Of a stretch of DNA of 64,000 nt, positions 30,701 through 43,536 are shown piece after piece. This DNA is from Ramazzottius varieornatus (taxonomy: Eukaryota; Tardigrada; Eutardigrada; Parachela; Ramazzottiidae), in assembly GCA_001949185.1 (NCBI GenBank), contig BDGG01000010.1:1125773-1189772 (forward strand), written 5' to 3'. The notes below the pieces were generated by a model. The model was not told the origin of the DNA. It was given only the letters and a program-made list of their open reading frames with translations, and did no database searches. A program made the translations under genes and the position numbers. Position 1 is the first letter of the stretch; each line of letters begins with the position of its first letter.

Positions 30701-33700
30701 ATGCATATCAAGAGCATCACTCTGCATGGATTTAAGTCATATGGAGCCAAAACCACAATCTCGGGCTTCGACTCCCAGTTTAACGCAATCACAGGTATGC
30801 CTTCTTTGAGCTTAGATAAGTTGGGACTGTAGCAACGGCGTGATCCTGCTTTTTACGTACAGGCTTGAACGGCTGTGGTAAGTCAAACATTTTGGACGCC
30901 ATCTGCTTCGTTCTCTGCCAGAATGCCCCGACGCCGTTCCGAGTGGACAGTATGCAAGATCTGGTGTACAAGAAGGGTGCGGGAGGTATTAGCTTCGCTT
31001 CCGTAACCATCACATTCGACAACCGCAACAAGCAGCAAAGTCCCATCAACTATGGCAAGCACGACGAGATCGTGGTGGAACGACGCATCGTCCTCCAAGG
31101 CAAAGCCAGCAAGTACACCATCAATGGGAACAACGCCACGCAGACGCAAGTCATGGACATGTTCCGCTCTGTCCAGCTCAATATCCAGAACCCGCACTTC
31201 CTCATCATGCAAGGAAGGATCGTCAAAGTCCTCAATTACAAGCCTGATGAAATATGGTACGGAGAGGAGCGTTTCTTGCATGCGAGAACAGTAGTTACGT
31301 TCTGGTTTATCTTATAGGAAGATGGTGGAGGAAGCAGCTGGAACGATGGTGTATATCACGAAGCGCGACGGCACGTTGAAAATGATCAAAGAGAAAGAGA
31401 AGCGGATCGCGGATATCGATGCTCTCGTTAGTCAAGTTCTGGAGCCACAGATAGCGCGTCTTGCGAAGGACCGTCAAGAACACATCGACGTGCAACGACT
31501 GGGACGCGAAGTGGAAAAGCTACAGTGCGAAGTCGCCGTCCTTGAAGCGTACAAGTACAAGGTATTGAAGCAGATTTTATTGTGTCGGAAGTGAAAATAT
31601 TCGATCAAGCAACTGTATCGCTGATGATCATCGAAATTCAAGATTACAGTTCTTTCCGTTTGTAGACGCACGCACAAGAGACGAAGGCGCAAAGGACGAC
31701 CTTGAAGGAGAAAGAAAAGGAACTCAACGCCAAGAAGGAAGAGATGGCTGAAAGCGTGAAAGAAATCGAGCAAAAGATCAAAAACCTGGAAGAAGGCGAC
31801 AGCGACCAGAGCGATGAACTGAAGACCCTCGAGAAGGCCGCTGACGACCTGCGGAAGAAGATGGTGTCAGCCCAGTCGGAGATCGACTCTAACCGCAATC
31901 TCATCGAAGAAGAGAACAAAGCTATCGCTGAGCTTCATCGGGAGATTGAAGCTAAAGAGAAAGAAACAACAGATCTTAATCGACGTCAAGAGAAGACCAC
32001 ACAGGATTTGGCAGCTGCAGAAGCCAAAAGAACCGACCTGGAAGGTAAGCCACAGGTTCTGATAAGTGTCTAAAGATCAAGACAGCACTAGATTCTAAGT
32101 TTTTTTCGCGGAAATTTCGCAGCAAAACTTATGCAGTTTTCACACTCCCGCACACTGCTTCAACGTACTGTAGTAGTATCATGATTTAAAGTATGCAGGA
32201 GCTTGAAAAAAGGTGATTTTATTGTTCTTTCTTATGTGTCACTCGTGATGATTTAGTTCACTCACTGACTCTCTGATACTTGTCTTACAGGCAATCTTCA
32301 GAAGGCTCAACAGGCCTTGGCAGTCATCGTCACTGGAGTCGGTGGTCGCGATAACGCCGAGTTCGGCTGGAAGAACCAGTGTACGGCAGCTCAGCAAGAC
32401 CTGGCGGACCTCAATCGTCGACTGAACGTGGCCAGAGGAACCCTCCAGAACCTGAGAGAGTCCGCTCGAAAGGCAGCTGAACAGCATACCAGAGTCACAG
32501 GCGAGCACCAGCGCACCATGGCGCAGATCAAGGTTCTACAGGACGAGTTAGTTGCGTTGGGGGAAGCTCTTGAATTTCAGAAGACCACGGCCGCCCAGGC
32601 TTTGAACGAGTCGGGAACTCCGGCTGCTGACTTGAATGCCTTGAGACAAAAACAGCGGGTGCTGTTGAATGAAGTCAGTACTAGCGAACAGAGTATTAGA
32701 AGCTTCGAGGAGAGGACGAGGTACTTGAGCTTGCCTTACACACAAGAACCGCCGGGACTTGACAAGAAGAAGCTGTATGGAGCGGCTGCGAAGTTGTTTA
32801 GTGTGAAAGATCCCGAACGGTTTTTGGTTGCTGTTGACGTAAGTGTTTCTTAGTGGTCAGATGTGGACAGGATTGAAAACTCAGCAAATACACTCGACAA
32901 GATTGTTTTCTCAAGTGGCGCACGTTTTCAGTGTTATTGGCTGAAAGTGTGCGCCAACTGGGAAAACGATCTGGTCGAGTTTGTTTGCCTAAATACTGAC
33001 ACAACAAAATTGACTTTGTGTGGGAATACTAAGCAAGTTTGCATGTCTTGCAGAGCGCTGCTGGTGGGAAGAAGCAGCATTTCGTGGTGGAAGACGAGTT
33101 CACCGCCAAGCTACTTCTCAACCAAGGGAGGATCACTCGGAGAGTTACCATTCTTCCACTGAATCGTCTCCGTGGAACGAGCATCTCCCCCGATGAGGTT
33201 CGTCGGATGCAGCAAAAAGTAGGACAAGATAAAGTATGGGCGGCTATCGACCTCGTCGAGTACGATCCCAAGTTCCGTATCGTCGCTGAATACTTACTCG
33301 GTAAGTCCGACCTAATAAGGAACCACCAGAAGAAGCTTTCATACACGTGCATACAGTATACCACAATAGCTTGGATAGCGATTTGTATGTAGGTTCTTGA
33401 CAGTTTGTTTTATGTTCTTTATCTGCTTTCCCATTACATATTGTATTTGAAGGTTCGACCGTGGTTTGTGCCGACCTGGAAACTGCCAACAGCATCGCCT
33501 TCGATCCGCAGTTCCGTAAGAGCTGTGTGACGCTGGATGGTGACTCTGTCAGCCCTGACGGTATCGTTTCCGGCGGTTCGAGGGTACTTCGAGAAAACTG
33601 CACGATGGAGCATGTCCGACGCTTGACTGACGTTCAGCGAGCTTGTGCCAAACAGCGAGAAAAACTGCGGGAAGTAGAAACCGCCATCGCGGCAGCGCAG

Positions 33701-35766
33701 GAGCAAGACAACGAGTAAGTTACCCTATAACTTTTGTCATGTCGTTGCAGAATGCTGTAATTATGGAAGCTGAATATATTTTGAGCTGCTCTTAGGGTTC
33801 GTAAACTGGAAGCCGACATCCACCAGAAAGACAACCAACTTACTGCACTGTTCCACAAATGCGATACAAACGACGAACTGAGACAACTACGCGATGCTGA
33901 AAAGACCAAGGAAGATATCGGTACGAACAAAAAATAAAATGTCACTTACATTATGGTCTGTAGTTGGTACAGTTTTTATCGTTATGTTGTAGTTGCTCTT
34001 GAGCAGGAGATGGAAGAAGGTACTGTCAAGAAAGCAGAATTTGAAGCGAAGATTGCCGAGCTCAAGCGGAAACTGTCAGACAAGAACGCGCAAGAGACGG
34101 AGAAGAAGGAAGCGGAGAACCATGAGCGACAATGCAAGGAAGCTGTACAGAGACAGACCGACGTTGTCAACGCCATTCTGCAGCGTCAAGTCGAAGGTGA
34201 AACCGCCATCAAGAACAATAAAGCCGCAATCGAGAACTCGACAACTGAGATTGCCGATCGTCAACAGCGCATCGAAGGCTATAGCAGGAAGATTGCTGAC
34301 AAGGAACGGTCGTTGAAGCCCATCGAAGCGGACTGCATACAAGCCACCAAGAAATACAAGGAACTCCGACAAGCGTACGTTTCGGCTCTCTGCCTTCGGC
34401 GTACGGTTCTCGTGAACTTTATTTGTCTTCATTTTAGTGTGGCTGAGAAGAGCGCCGAGCTTCAGGATGCACAAGCTGCTAAGCGGAACCTGGAGAAGGA
34501 AACTACCAAGTTGAACAGGGAATGTAACGATGTGAAGAAGGAACTGGCTCAGACGAAAGACGTCTTGAAGGGTATCGAAGACAAGGTTGGTGCTAGCTTA
34601 GCTTATGTATATGAACACGGCTTTCCAGAAAGGGGTTCTTTTGTAGCTCAATAACGACCTGTTCCAGCAGCATCACTGGTTGGGCGAAGAGTACGAAAAG
34701 CTGGGTACAGATCAGTCAAGCTATGCCGCTATCATTCGGGACACCGACTTCGGGACCTGTAAAGCGAAGCTGGACAGAAAGATTGCGGAAAGGAACGAGA
34801 AGCAGCGCTCGGTGGGAAGTGAAAACAACATCGACTTTGATTTCATCAACCGACAGGTATGACACTTTCTCAAGCCACTTCATCTTCGTGAGGTCTTTAT
34901 CGTGGATTTCTTGCTTACAGTTCGAAGAACTAAAGAAGAAGAGCCTTCTATGTAAGCAGGATAAGACGCAGTTGGAGTCCATCATCGTTAACTTGGATCA
35001 GAAGAAGCAGGAACTGATTGAACTGGCCGTGACGGAAGTCAATAAGGCACATTAGCTTTCTTCTGGACGGAAGAAGTTTTAATGTGCGTTATGGGTATAT
35101 GAATGTGTTTTCTTGTAGCACTTTGGGAGTATCTTCTCGGCATTATTGCCGAATGCCAACTGTATGCTGGAGCGTGACGTGGACGAGAATGGCCGTCAAG
35201 CTGAAGCTCTGAGGATCCGTGTCGCCTTGGGTAGTAATTCTCGTCAACCGAATGGATGGCTGTGGAAGGAGTCGCTGTCTGAACTGAGCGGTGGTCAACG
35301 GTAAGTACAGTAGAAAAACAAAGTCTTATCTTGGTTGAACTATCTTTGTACCGTGTTTCTATGTTGTTGAACAGATCTCTGGTGGCCTTGTCGTTGATCC
35401 TGGCCATGCTCAAGATGAACCCTGCGCCAGTGTACATTCTAGATGAAATCGATGCCGCTCTGGACCTGAGTCATACCCAGAATGTGGGAAGGATGATTCA
35501 GAAGCATTTCCGTCAGTCTCAGGTGAACAAGCTCATTGTCATCACAATATACATTTTCCTGTATGTGGAAAAACTGATTTTCACATAGGTTTCTGTTGCA
35601 GTTCGTCGTGGTTTCGCTGAAAGAAGGCATGTTCAACAACGCTAATATAGTCTTCCGCGTTGGGTTCGCTGATGGTGTCTCGAAGGTTACAGTCACGAAG
35701 AACCGTCGCAAGAGCCTGGCCGACGGTGGTAATCAGGATGGCGGCGATTCTGACGTCGAAAGATAA
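30701..35766 (+). CDS. SMC2: Structural maintenance of chromosomes protein 2 (condensin subunit)
   Basis: Fifteen exons: 30701-30794, 30863-31256, 31318-31561, 31666-32044, 32291-32838, 33054-33300, 33453-33714, 33796-33920, 33993-34374, 34438-34585, 34647-34856, 34921-35046, 35119-35300, 35375-35522 and 35602-35766, for 1217 residues. N-terminal ATPase: [15 protein letters not shown], Walker [13 protein letters not shown] (Cys where Ser is usual, still GxxGxGKS), Q-loop [18 protein letters not shown]. Long coiled coils of Glu/Lys/Gln follow. The hinge is encoded mainly by exons 6 and 7 ([39 protein letters not shown]), then a second coiled coil. C-terminal: [20 protein letters not shown], Walker [32 protein letters not shown]2 pairs with SMC4 in condensin to compact mitotic chromosomes. 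Exon 12 seems to end at a GC donor (AAG|GCACAT); GAA|GTCAAT is the alternative. Intron 5 hosts a palindromic element. Confidence 0.96.
32891..32989. repeat. Intronic palindromic element, copy C
   Basis: In SMC2 intron 5. It has the clearest arms of the family: CTCGACAAGATTGTTTTCTC...GTGGCGCAC and GTGCGCCAACTGGGAAAACG...GTCGAG. Confidence 0.85.
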
Positions 35767-35769
35767 CTT

Positions 35770-36530
35770 TGCGACAGTGAAGTTCAAATTCCGTCCCACT
35801 GCCTTTTCCTTCTTTACTTCTGGCAGAAGCCTCTCAAGCTCTTTTACCAAAAATTATTTGTTCTAGAAGTACTCATATATACGTTTTTATCATGAGTTCT
35901 GTACGGATGCTGATCTTCTTTATAGTTCGAGCTACTGGTATACGCTAAGATATCAGGCTTCCCCCACATCCGTCATTCATACTGTACTTATCGTGCTGTA
36001 CCGTACAGACGAAGACTGGCAGATTCATGTAAAGTGAAACTTAAGAGAAAAGATATCGAGGGCATGGCATATACAGGGCGCTCGCACCAACTTGCTACCA
36101 CCCATAAAATCATGGATCATTACTTAGCTTTCAAACTAATTTTCCCTGGTCTGACATCCTGTTTTGAGCCTCGTGAAAAATAACCAACCCGAAATCTTTT
36201 CGGGAAGAGTCGTAAGCGGCTTTAAGGTGGACGAGGAGAGAAGCCAAAATTCCATCAACTTTCGCAATTTTTGGGGTCGTTGTCAAAAATTTAAGGCTTA
36301 TCTAATTTGCGGCTTAAGAATCCGCGAGGAGAGATGTTTTGCCCTACGGAAACGAATCGGTTGAACCTACTCAGAAAACGTCCTGAACAATACTCGTGCT
36401 CGCATCACTCCCCGAATTCCCCATAGGGAACGAGATCCTGAGATCACGTGACCGGAGACACAATCCCATGGCGAAAATACGCTAACCCATGAACAAACTG
36501 GCCCACAAGTAACGCTTAACCCTGAATCTA
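35770..36530. other. Intergenic, nothing recognised
   Basis: About 760 bases after SMC2 with no supported gene. CACCAACTTGCTACCACCC at 36087 resembles the tandem unit at 55407-55455. Confidence 0.4.
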
Positions 36531-36539
36531 ACGGGCACT

Positions 36540-36775
36540 GGTCCGGAGTCCCTACCCTCTACCGCTGACCCTCACCGCCCCACCCCCACCCCAACCTTAC
36601 CCCTCTGGAATATGATCTGCTTCTTTGAAATTCTGTCTGGGGTTTTGCTGAAAAGTTCTTCAAAACCCGATTTCCGACCAAGAATATAAAGGTCACAAAG
36701 CATTATTACCCTGGCTCCCTGAAGCGTTTCCTCAAAAATAGATACGTTAGGTCGATAGATCTCGTCGAGGCTCGA
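36540..36775. repeat. C-rich tract with a GTCGATAGATCTCGTCGAG end, relative of the 59.5 kb element
   Basis: C-rich, G-poor segment (CCTCACCGCCCCACCCCCAC) followed at 36751 by GTCGATAGATCTCGTCGAG. This resembles the right arm of the minisatellite-bearing foldback at 59474-60009 (GATCGATAGAGCTCGTTGAG). Probably a diverged partial copy. Confidence 0.4.
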
Positions 36776-36879
36776 GCTCTATCTAATGGACGTATCAGCA
36801 AGGGTAGGCTAAGGGCCTGACTTGGCCTGGGAATATAATTCTGTAATTCCAAATTTAATAAATATTTGAATTGGTCTTT

Positions 36880-37540
36880 TGAATCAGTCTTTGTCGCCGC
36901 CCGAACAGCCTAATCGCTATTGCCACCGTCTCGAACCGCCTAAAAGTCTATCGACGCCGCCTAGATTAATAGTTTAATTGATTCGAAACCGCCTTCTTGA
37001 AAGATGTATGTACTAAAGACACCGCCTTGGAAAATATTTTGAAAATTTGCCCAAGGCCATGGGCAGCTGCCAGGAACGAACCAGCGTGGACCAATGATCT
37101 GCTTCTACATAGCGGAGCTTGTGAGAGGCGAGTCGCCCGCGAACACAATGTTCTGCGACGATCAGTCGCAACGTCAGTTGCTGCACACCTTGCTGGAGAG
37201 CGAAAAGTTCGTCCCATGCCCCCGTAGACGAGGAAGAAAGAGCTCTGATGGTCTTACTAACAGAAAAGCCGACATGGTCATCACTGTAGACCAGTCCGTA
37301 GCAATACGCAACCGTCTTGGTAGCATGCCTAACCGGCCAATTCATGGCTGCAAAAGACTGATCTAATGTTTCTCTATTGCTACATTTTTCGTGTTCTTCC
37401 CCAAATTTCGACAACGTTTACAAAAGGAGGTGACGTTAGATTTAAGGTGGTGTGGAAGATTAGTTGAATTTCGAAAAAAGGCGGTGTCAATAGCGACTAG
37501 GCGGTTTAGGAGGTGACTATAGCCATTTCCTTTCAAATTA
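36880..37540. mobile_element. Non-autonomous element with CCGCCT-rich inverted ends
   Basis: Left end CGCCGCCCG...CCTAATCGCTATTGCCACCG (from about 36893); right end is the complement of CCGCCTAGTCGCTATTGACACCGCC (about 37475-37515). Each end holds repeated CCGCCTA words. Internal open frames on both strands overlap each other and show no transposase motif. Confidence 0.6.
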
Positions 37541-37559
37541 CCATGTACGAGAACCACAT

Positions 37560-39960
37560 TAAATTACAGGCTGAACATTCCACAGGATCATTCCATTGTT
37601 GCATTCAGCCTAAACAAGATTTTATGAGTGGATGATTGTGGATTATTTCCAAACCTGGCGACTTCTGAAACAAAAGAAGGGGCACCTCTGGAATCGAAAC
37701 TCAAATTGCAAATAGGGAAAGAAATTTTCCAAATTTTGCTTCAGAAGACATTCAAGGCTTGCTTTCGGGGACATGGAAAAAGCACGATAAAATAAGACGA
37801 ATTACCTAACTGATCACACGCACGATCCGAACCACAAACGATGCGTGCTGCAAGTTACGCATCTAGTTTTGATGAGGACTGGAACATGCAGTGATAGCGA
37901 CTATCCAACCACCTTGGTTGTTGTTCCGGTCATTGAACGTATGATTAAGTAGCATTCCCCCGTTTAAATTTCAAATACATCTGAGTGAATGGAACGGCTG
38001 CACGCCTGCACTGGGGCCTAATTCATACGTACGACTCCATTCGGAAATATACATTACGAAAATCAGAGGTCTTATCAGCTGATCCTCCCCGGTAGCGGGA
38101 TGACCGAGAGGTAATCTGAACTTTGTAGAACGGCCATTCGATAGCCCTTCGAGCTGTTTGAACATTCGAAGCCGATCTGGGTTTACGCGGTCGACAGGAG
38201 GTTCACCGTTTGGAAAGTCTTGGGGTCTATCGTTGGTGAAACAGAGCTTAGACTACTAGAGTAGCGGCCATCGGTACTTGGAAGTGCCGGGCGCAAGAGA
38301 AAAATTGGCATTGGAATCGTGGTGATCCATCTGAGCCCACTCTCTTCCCGTGTTCTTTCGAAGTGCGCTGCAAAAAAGGCACACATCGCTGCACATTTCT
38401 GCGTAAAACTGCTCAGTTAGCGTCTTGCGCTTGAATTTGTTTTACTGTTATTGGTTTGAGCCTCTGGGCATGAGTTCAGAACCCGAATAATTGTAATTGG
38501 TCGTGTAGCAAATAGCGAAATTCTTGGATGATCCCGTTTTTCCAACTCCTACCCAACTTATCATTCCAAGCACTCCCGTTCGGATCTTTCAGGTTAGTTG
38601 GTTTGCCTTGGAAGTTGTGCGGTATTTCCGGTGCTAGCTTACCTGTTTCGTGATGAACAGTACATGCACGATGGATAATTATGGGACAGTGATTTTGGGA
38701 TAGGCCTTTCCGCTACGGCGGTACGGAAGCACGTTCGTACACGACCGATTCACACTAATGTACCTTTCAACAATTTTTGTATGGTTGGAGTTTCATTTTA
38801 CCGTCCTCCCCGCCTGTCTCATAGCTTTACTGTCCTTTAAATACCCATCACGGGTGTACAGAACAATGGAAGAATTAGAGGAAGAATATAAACGTGCACA
38901 CAATCTGAAGCTTAAAGCGCGGTGAGAGCGTGGTAACTGACGTAAAGTATTTGCGGAAAACCTGAGCGGCGGCTACTGTTTAGTTACAATCTGCAGTCAA
39001 GGTAGACGCACCAGAGAGACCAGAGGGGTGGAGTAACCGCTGTGTATATCGTAGAGCCGCAAAATGAAGCAGTAGAGGCACTTACCGCTATTGACGAACA
39101 GTACCGTTGATCTAATGCGCAAAGAGGCCACGCCGCGGCAGGGTCGGTTACATTACGGTTGTTTAACTGGGTGCGGCTTGTGGCGATGGGTTGTACTCTT
39201 CCGTTGCGATAACGGCGGAACAGCGTGCAGTATCTAATCAAGACTTCTTACGAACCGTCTGACCGAAATCGTCGAATCATAACGATCCTCATGAACTTAT
39301 ACTAAAACGATAGTGTATGAAGGGTAAGAGGGTAAAACGATGATGAACGAGAAGAACGCAAGGGCGTTGCACTTCAATATCTGGGCTCGAACATATGGAT
39401 CCGTTCTTTTGAGACGGTCTTTTCTGACTTTTTAGTAAGTTTTGCAACTTGGGTGAGCCGCCAAGAAAGGAAGTGAAGTCGCATTTCAAAGCAGAACTCA
39501 GCCAACCCATATGCCGTTTTGACCTGGAGACGGCAATCTTGATGTTTCGTCCTATTTCAAAACTGTTGTCCTTACCCAGTCACTCTTGCAAGGTAGGTTC
39601 TTGAACATACTTCCAAGCCAGTCATTCAAAGTGCGATTCGTGAAGACCGCCATAAAACTAGCGACAGGGTTGCCTTTCGCAGCTTCGTCCAGATGAGCAC
39701 GATAGACTTCTTTCAAGTCCCTTTTATTATAGTTATCGAGCCCTCCGCTTCGGTTTGATTAGTTTGTTACCCCGTTCTGCTGACACAGACTGCGAAGCAT
39801 GACATGCAGCAAAGACATGACTATACCAAGACTACAAACACATGGAAACCTGGACAGAATTAGTACCAGAACCGAATGGGCGAAGTGTGATCGGTACACC
39901 ATGTCCAAAATCAAGTCTGTGAAATCAACCATGATCTTCCGTAAACGAGATATCACTGAC
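37560..39960. other. Long stretch with no recognised gene
   Basis: About 2.4 kb. Short frames only. A tiny first-exon-like segment at 38866 (MEELEEEYKRAHNLKLKA followed by GCG|GTGAGA) lies about 23 bases after TTTAAATA, but I found no second exon. Confidence 0.4.
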
Positions 39961-39974
39961 GAGTTTGCCATTCA

Positions 39975-40155
39975 GCAAAATACCGATATATCGATAATAT
40001 ATCGATATGGCGCGATACGATATCACGAATATTTTATTGCGTTATTCGATATGAGCTTCATCTCGATATTTTCGATACGATATCTGCCGCTTATTTTGTC
40101 GCAAAGATTCGATATATTTCGATACGATATCGATATACCGTATCGCTGCCAGCAC
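39975..40155. repeat. Degenerate TATCGATA-type repeat
   Basis: About 180 bases built from variants of CGATATATCGATA, CGATACGATATC and TCGATATATTTCG on both strands. Palindromic by composition. Confidence 0.75.
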
Positions 40156-40320
40156 TAGTCAATGGAAGCTAGTCCGGCAATGCGTTTATCATCGAAAGAC
40201 TGGCGTGACGTACGTACGCGTTCTTCTACCTCCTCTAGGCTCTCTGGACGCACGCCCTTATACACGGAGGTAGCAGAGTGCCACGCGACCCAACATAATA
40301 AGTGCGAAAAGGGAAAAATG

Positions 40321-40718
40321 CAAGTTACGCCAGAATACGTTACAGCTGCATCAGAAAGACATTCCCGGGCCCTAGAGGTCGGTAGATCGACTCATGTTCC
40401 GTCTCATATTCTTTATATTTACAACTATTTTTTATTTATATTTAGTACAGCGGAACAAGAGATGAATCGCGTGCAGAAGGCTTTCAAGAGGTTTTTGTAG
40501 ATGGTTTGAGGTTTGGCGCACGGGGTGTGATTTCGAAGGCTGGCTTATCGTTGTTACGTTCTCTTGGTATCAATCAATCAACTATAGATGAGATTATTAG
40601 CCTTATTCTGAATCTTTCTCATTCCATGTACGCGTACGACGACTTATTACGGGCCAGGCGGAAAAGACGGCAAATTTACAATTTGTATGAAAGTCAGAAA
40701 CAGAAATCGGTCAAATGA
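40321..40718 (+). CDS. Possible two-exon small gene, unrecognised
   Basis: Exon 1 from an ATG near 40319 (MQVTPEYVTAASERHSRALE) with a weak donor GAG|GTCGGT. Acceptor TATATTTAG at about 40445, then a frame to 40718 containing GLRFGARGVISKAGLSLLRS and DEIISLILNLSHSMYAYDDL and ending in basic ARRKRRQIYNLYESQKQK. About 110 residues, not recognised. It could be part of the neighbouring transposon-like sequence. Confidence 0.3.
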
Positions 40719-40867
40719 CGTAACGTAGTAAAATTCAACCGTAAAAAATTGTCATGGACAGTGGCCATCAACTGATCACCTGTTTCACTGTGCATAGCCA
40801 TTCAACTTTCTCTCGGAGAAGCTCTGGACTCCTTGTCCCGATATACTTTCCGTGAGCGTTTTTGAAA

Positions 40868-41122
40868 ATGTCCTATCCCTTCAAGGCCAAACGGTATCGA
40901 CGATACACCGAAGAAGCCCTGAAGGATGCTCTATCTGCTGTCGGGAATGGAATGGGACTACGAGACGCAGCTCCAGTCTTCAGACTTCCACGCTGCACCG
41001 TCCTACGTTATGTCGAAAGATACCACGCAATAAATATTAATATGACATGTTTTCGCTCCTCGGCCCAATGTCCAGCACGTACGTACATCAGTGCAACCTT
41101 CGATGCTGGTTTTTACTTGTAG
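40868..41122 (+). CDS. Pipsqueak-type HTH fragment, transposase-like
   Basis: 85-residue frame opening MSYPFKAKRYRRYTEEALKD, then ALSAVGNGMGLRDAAPVFRL and PRCTVLRYVER. This is the psq helix-turn-helix pattern (YTEEDL..AL..V..G.MS...A...F.VPR.TL) found at the N-terminus of pogo/Tigger-like transposases and of some insect BTB proteins. No DDE catalytic region follows before the stop, so it is a remnant or a lone exon. Confidence 0.55.
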   Translation: MSYPFKAKRYRRYTEEALKDALSAVGNGMGLRDAAPVFRLPRCTVLRYVERYHAININMTCFRSSAQCPARTYISATFDAGFYL

Positions 41123-41307
41123 CAAGAATCACCTGTCCGTGCCGCCGTAGCGAAAGGGCCTGGCCCGTAATTTTTACTGGCCCGTAATATCTCGTAGGGG
41201 AAGTGCAGTCTTCACATTGGAGTCCAGGAGTTAGTCTTCTGTATCTCACTCGCAGTGCGTTCGATATTCTTCTTCCCACTTCTTGAATCCTTGGATGTCG
41301 AGGTTGA

Positions 41308-42243
<936 letters not shown>

Positions 42244-42542
42244 ATGGAATGTGAATTTTCCCTTGAGAAATACAGAACGCGATAGTAGGCTCGCATTGTG
42301 TATTGCAAAATGGATCAATGCAAGAACCCTTTATCTTCGAAACTTTCCTGTACCACGTAAGCGTAACCTTTTTGTGTGACTGCATAGTATTCTCTTTCCG
42401 TTTTCGTTTTAATGAGTAAGCTTGTATTTTAGTACGTAGTGGTGATTTTTTTAGTAGGTGCTGATCGGTGTGTGCCTGCTTTGAGAGATCTTTTTCCGAA
42501 CGCTTACAACGCTGAACGAGTTTTCTTATGCTTTAACTCAGT

Positions 42543-42894
42543 ACACGCGACTGACCTAATTATCGGCCTGCACAAAATTTCTGGCCGGACGGGCTGGCGG
42601 CAGTTTAACGCAGAGATTGTTATGTCGTAGCAGAAACTAGCCCTGTGACGTCAGCAAGTAAAATTTCTCAGTACAATATGCGGAATAAGGTGCAATTGCA
42701 ATTTCGTTTCTTATTTCGTAATTCTTTTCCCATCTTGAGGAAGGTTAGCCTGGAATATGTCGGAAGGTCCTAAAAGCAAGAGACAGCGAAAGTATACGGA
42801 GGATAGCCCGAAAAAGGCAGTTCGTGCGGTTGGCTTCATACGGTGGTGGATTGCCCGAGTAAAGGCCTTTCCGACGAGAAAAGTCAAGTTTTAA
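42543..42894 (+). mobile_element. Interspersed repeat with degenerate HTH start, copy 1
   Basis: About 240 bases beginning TACACGCGACTGACCTAATT are shared with 58396-58640. Directly after comes ATG 42757 (MSEGPKSKRQRKYTEDSPKK), a 45-residue frame resembling the start of a psq-HTH transposase before it is disrupted. Probably the 5' region of a pogo/Tigger-like element. Confidence 0.6.
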
Positions 42895-42899
42895 CGTTG

Positions 42900-43530
42900 A
42901 TTTACCATCAGAGCTGCATTTGCCTAGAAAAATAACCAATCATATAGAAGGAAATCACATCTACGATTATTGAGAAGATCTTTGCAAACGTTTGGTTGTT
43001 CGTGTAGGGAAGCGCTAATGTGTGGTGAAACCAGTTCTGTTTCAGTCGCAAGCGAATACAGCTGGCGGAGCCGCTGATACGGAAATCAGTGACCAGAAAT
43101 TTTCTCCAGGCCAATAATTAGGCCAGCCGCGTGTACTCCTTTTTCGTAACTTCTAATTTTAGACGATGGGAAATTTGGTGCTTGTGTTACTGATATATTC
43201 TGGTTTGACTTATTACGAGCGAATCTGTCTTCTCGTACTTTTTTCCGCGGTGAGTTTTGACAGTCTAAGCAATTTCAAGATACGAACAAAATGGACTTAG
43301 GTCGCATCTGCCAACAATCTTATTACAGCGCAGTGAGCTCGCGGATTCAAAGTAAAAACAATCAAACACACTTTGGTACTCGAACCCAGCAATGCCGGTC
43401 ACCCGGTATCAACAAGGTACAAAAACAGAAAAGTTGTGATAACGAGAACCACAGAATCACAAAAATATGCTGCCGATGGGCCGAAATGAGGAAACAAGAC
43501 AGTCTAACGAAGTTACGGAACTACAACATG
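42900..43530. other. Intergenic, nothing recognised
   Basis: About 630 bases between the repeat and the 3' end of GGPS1. No supported feature. Confidence 0.4.
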
Positions 43531-43536
43531 TGAATT

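Noticed and set aside
42439-42630. ORF of 63 codons before the interspersed repeat
   Set aside because: Most of it is the non-coding repeat shared with 58396-58640, where the frame is not kept.
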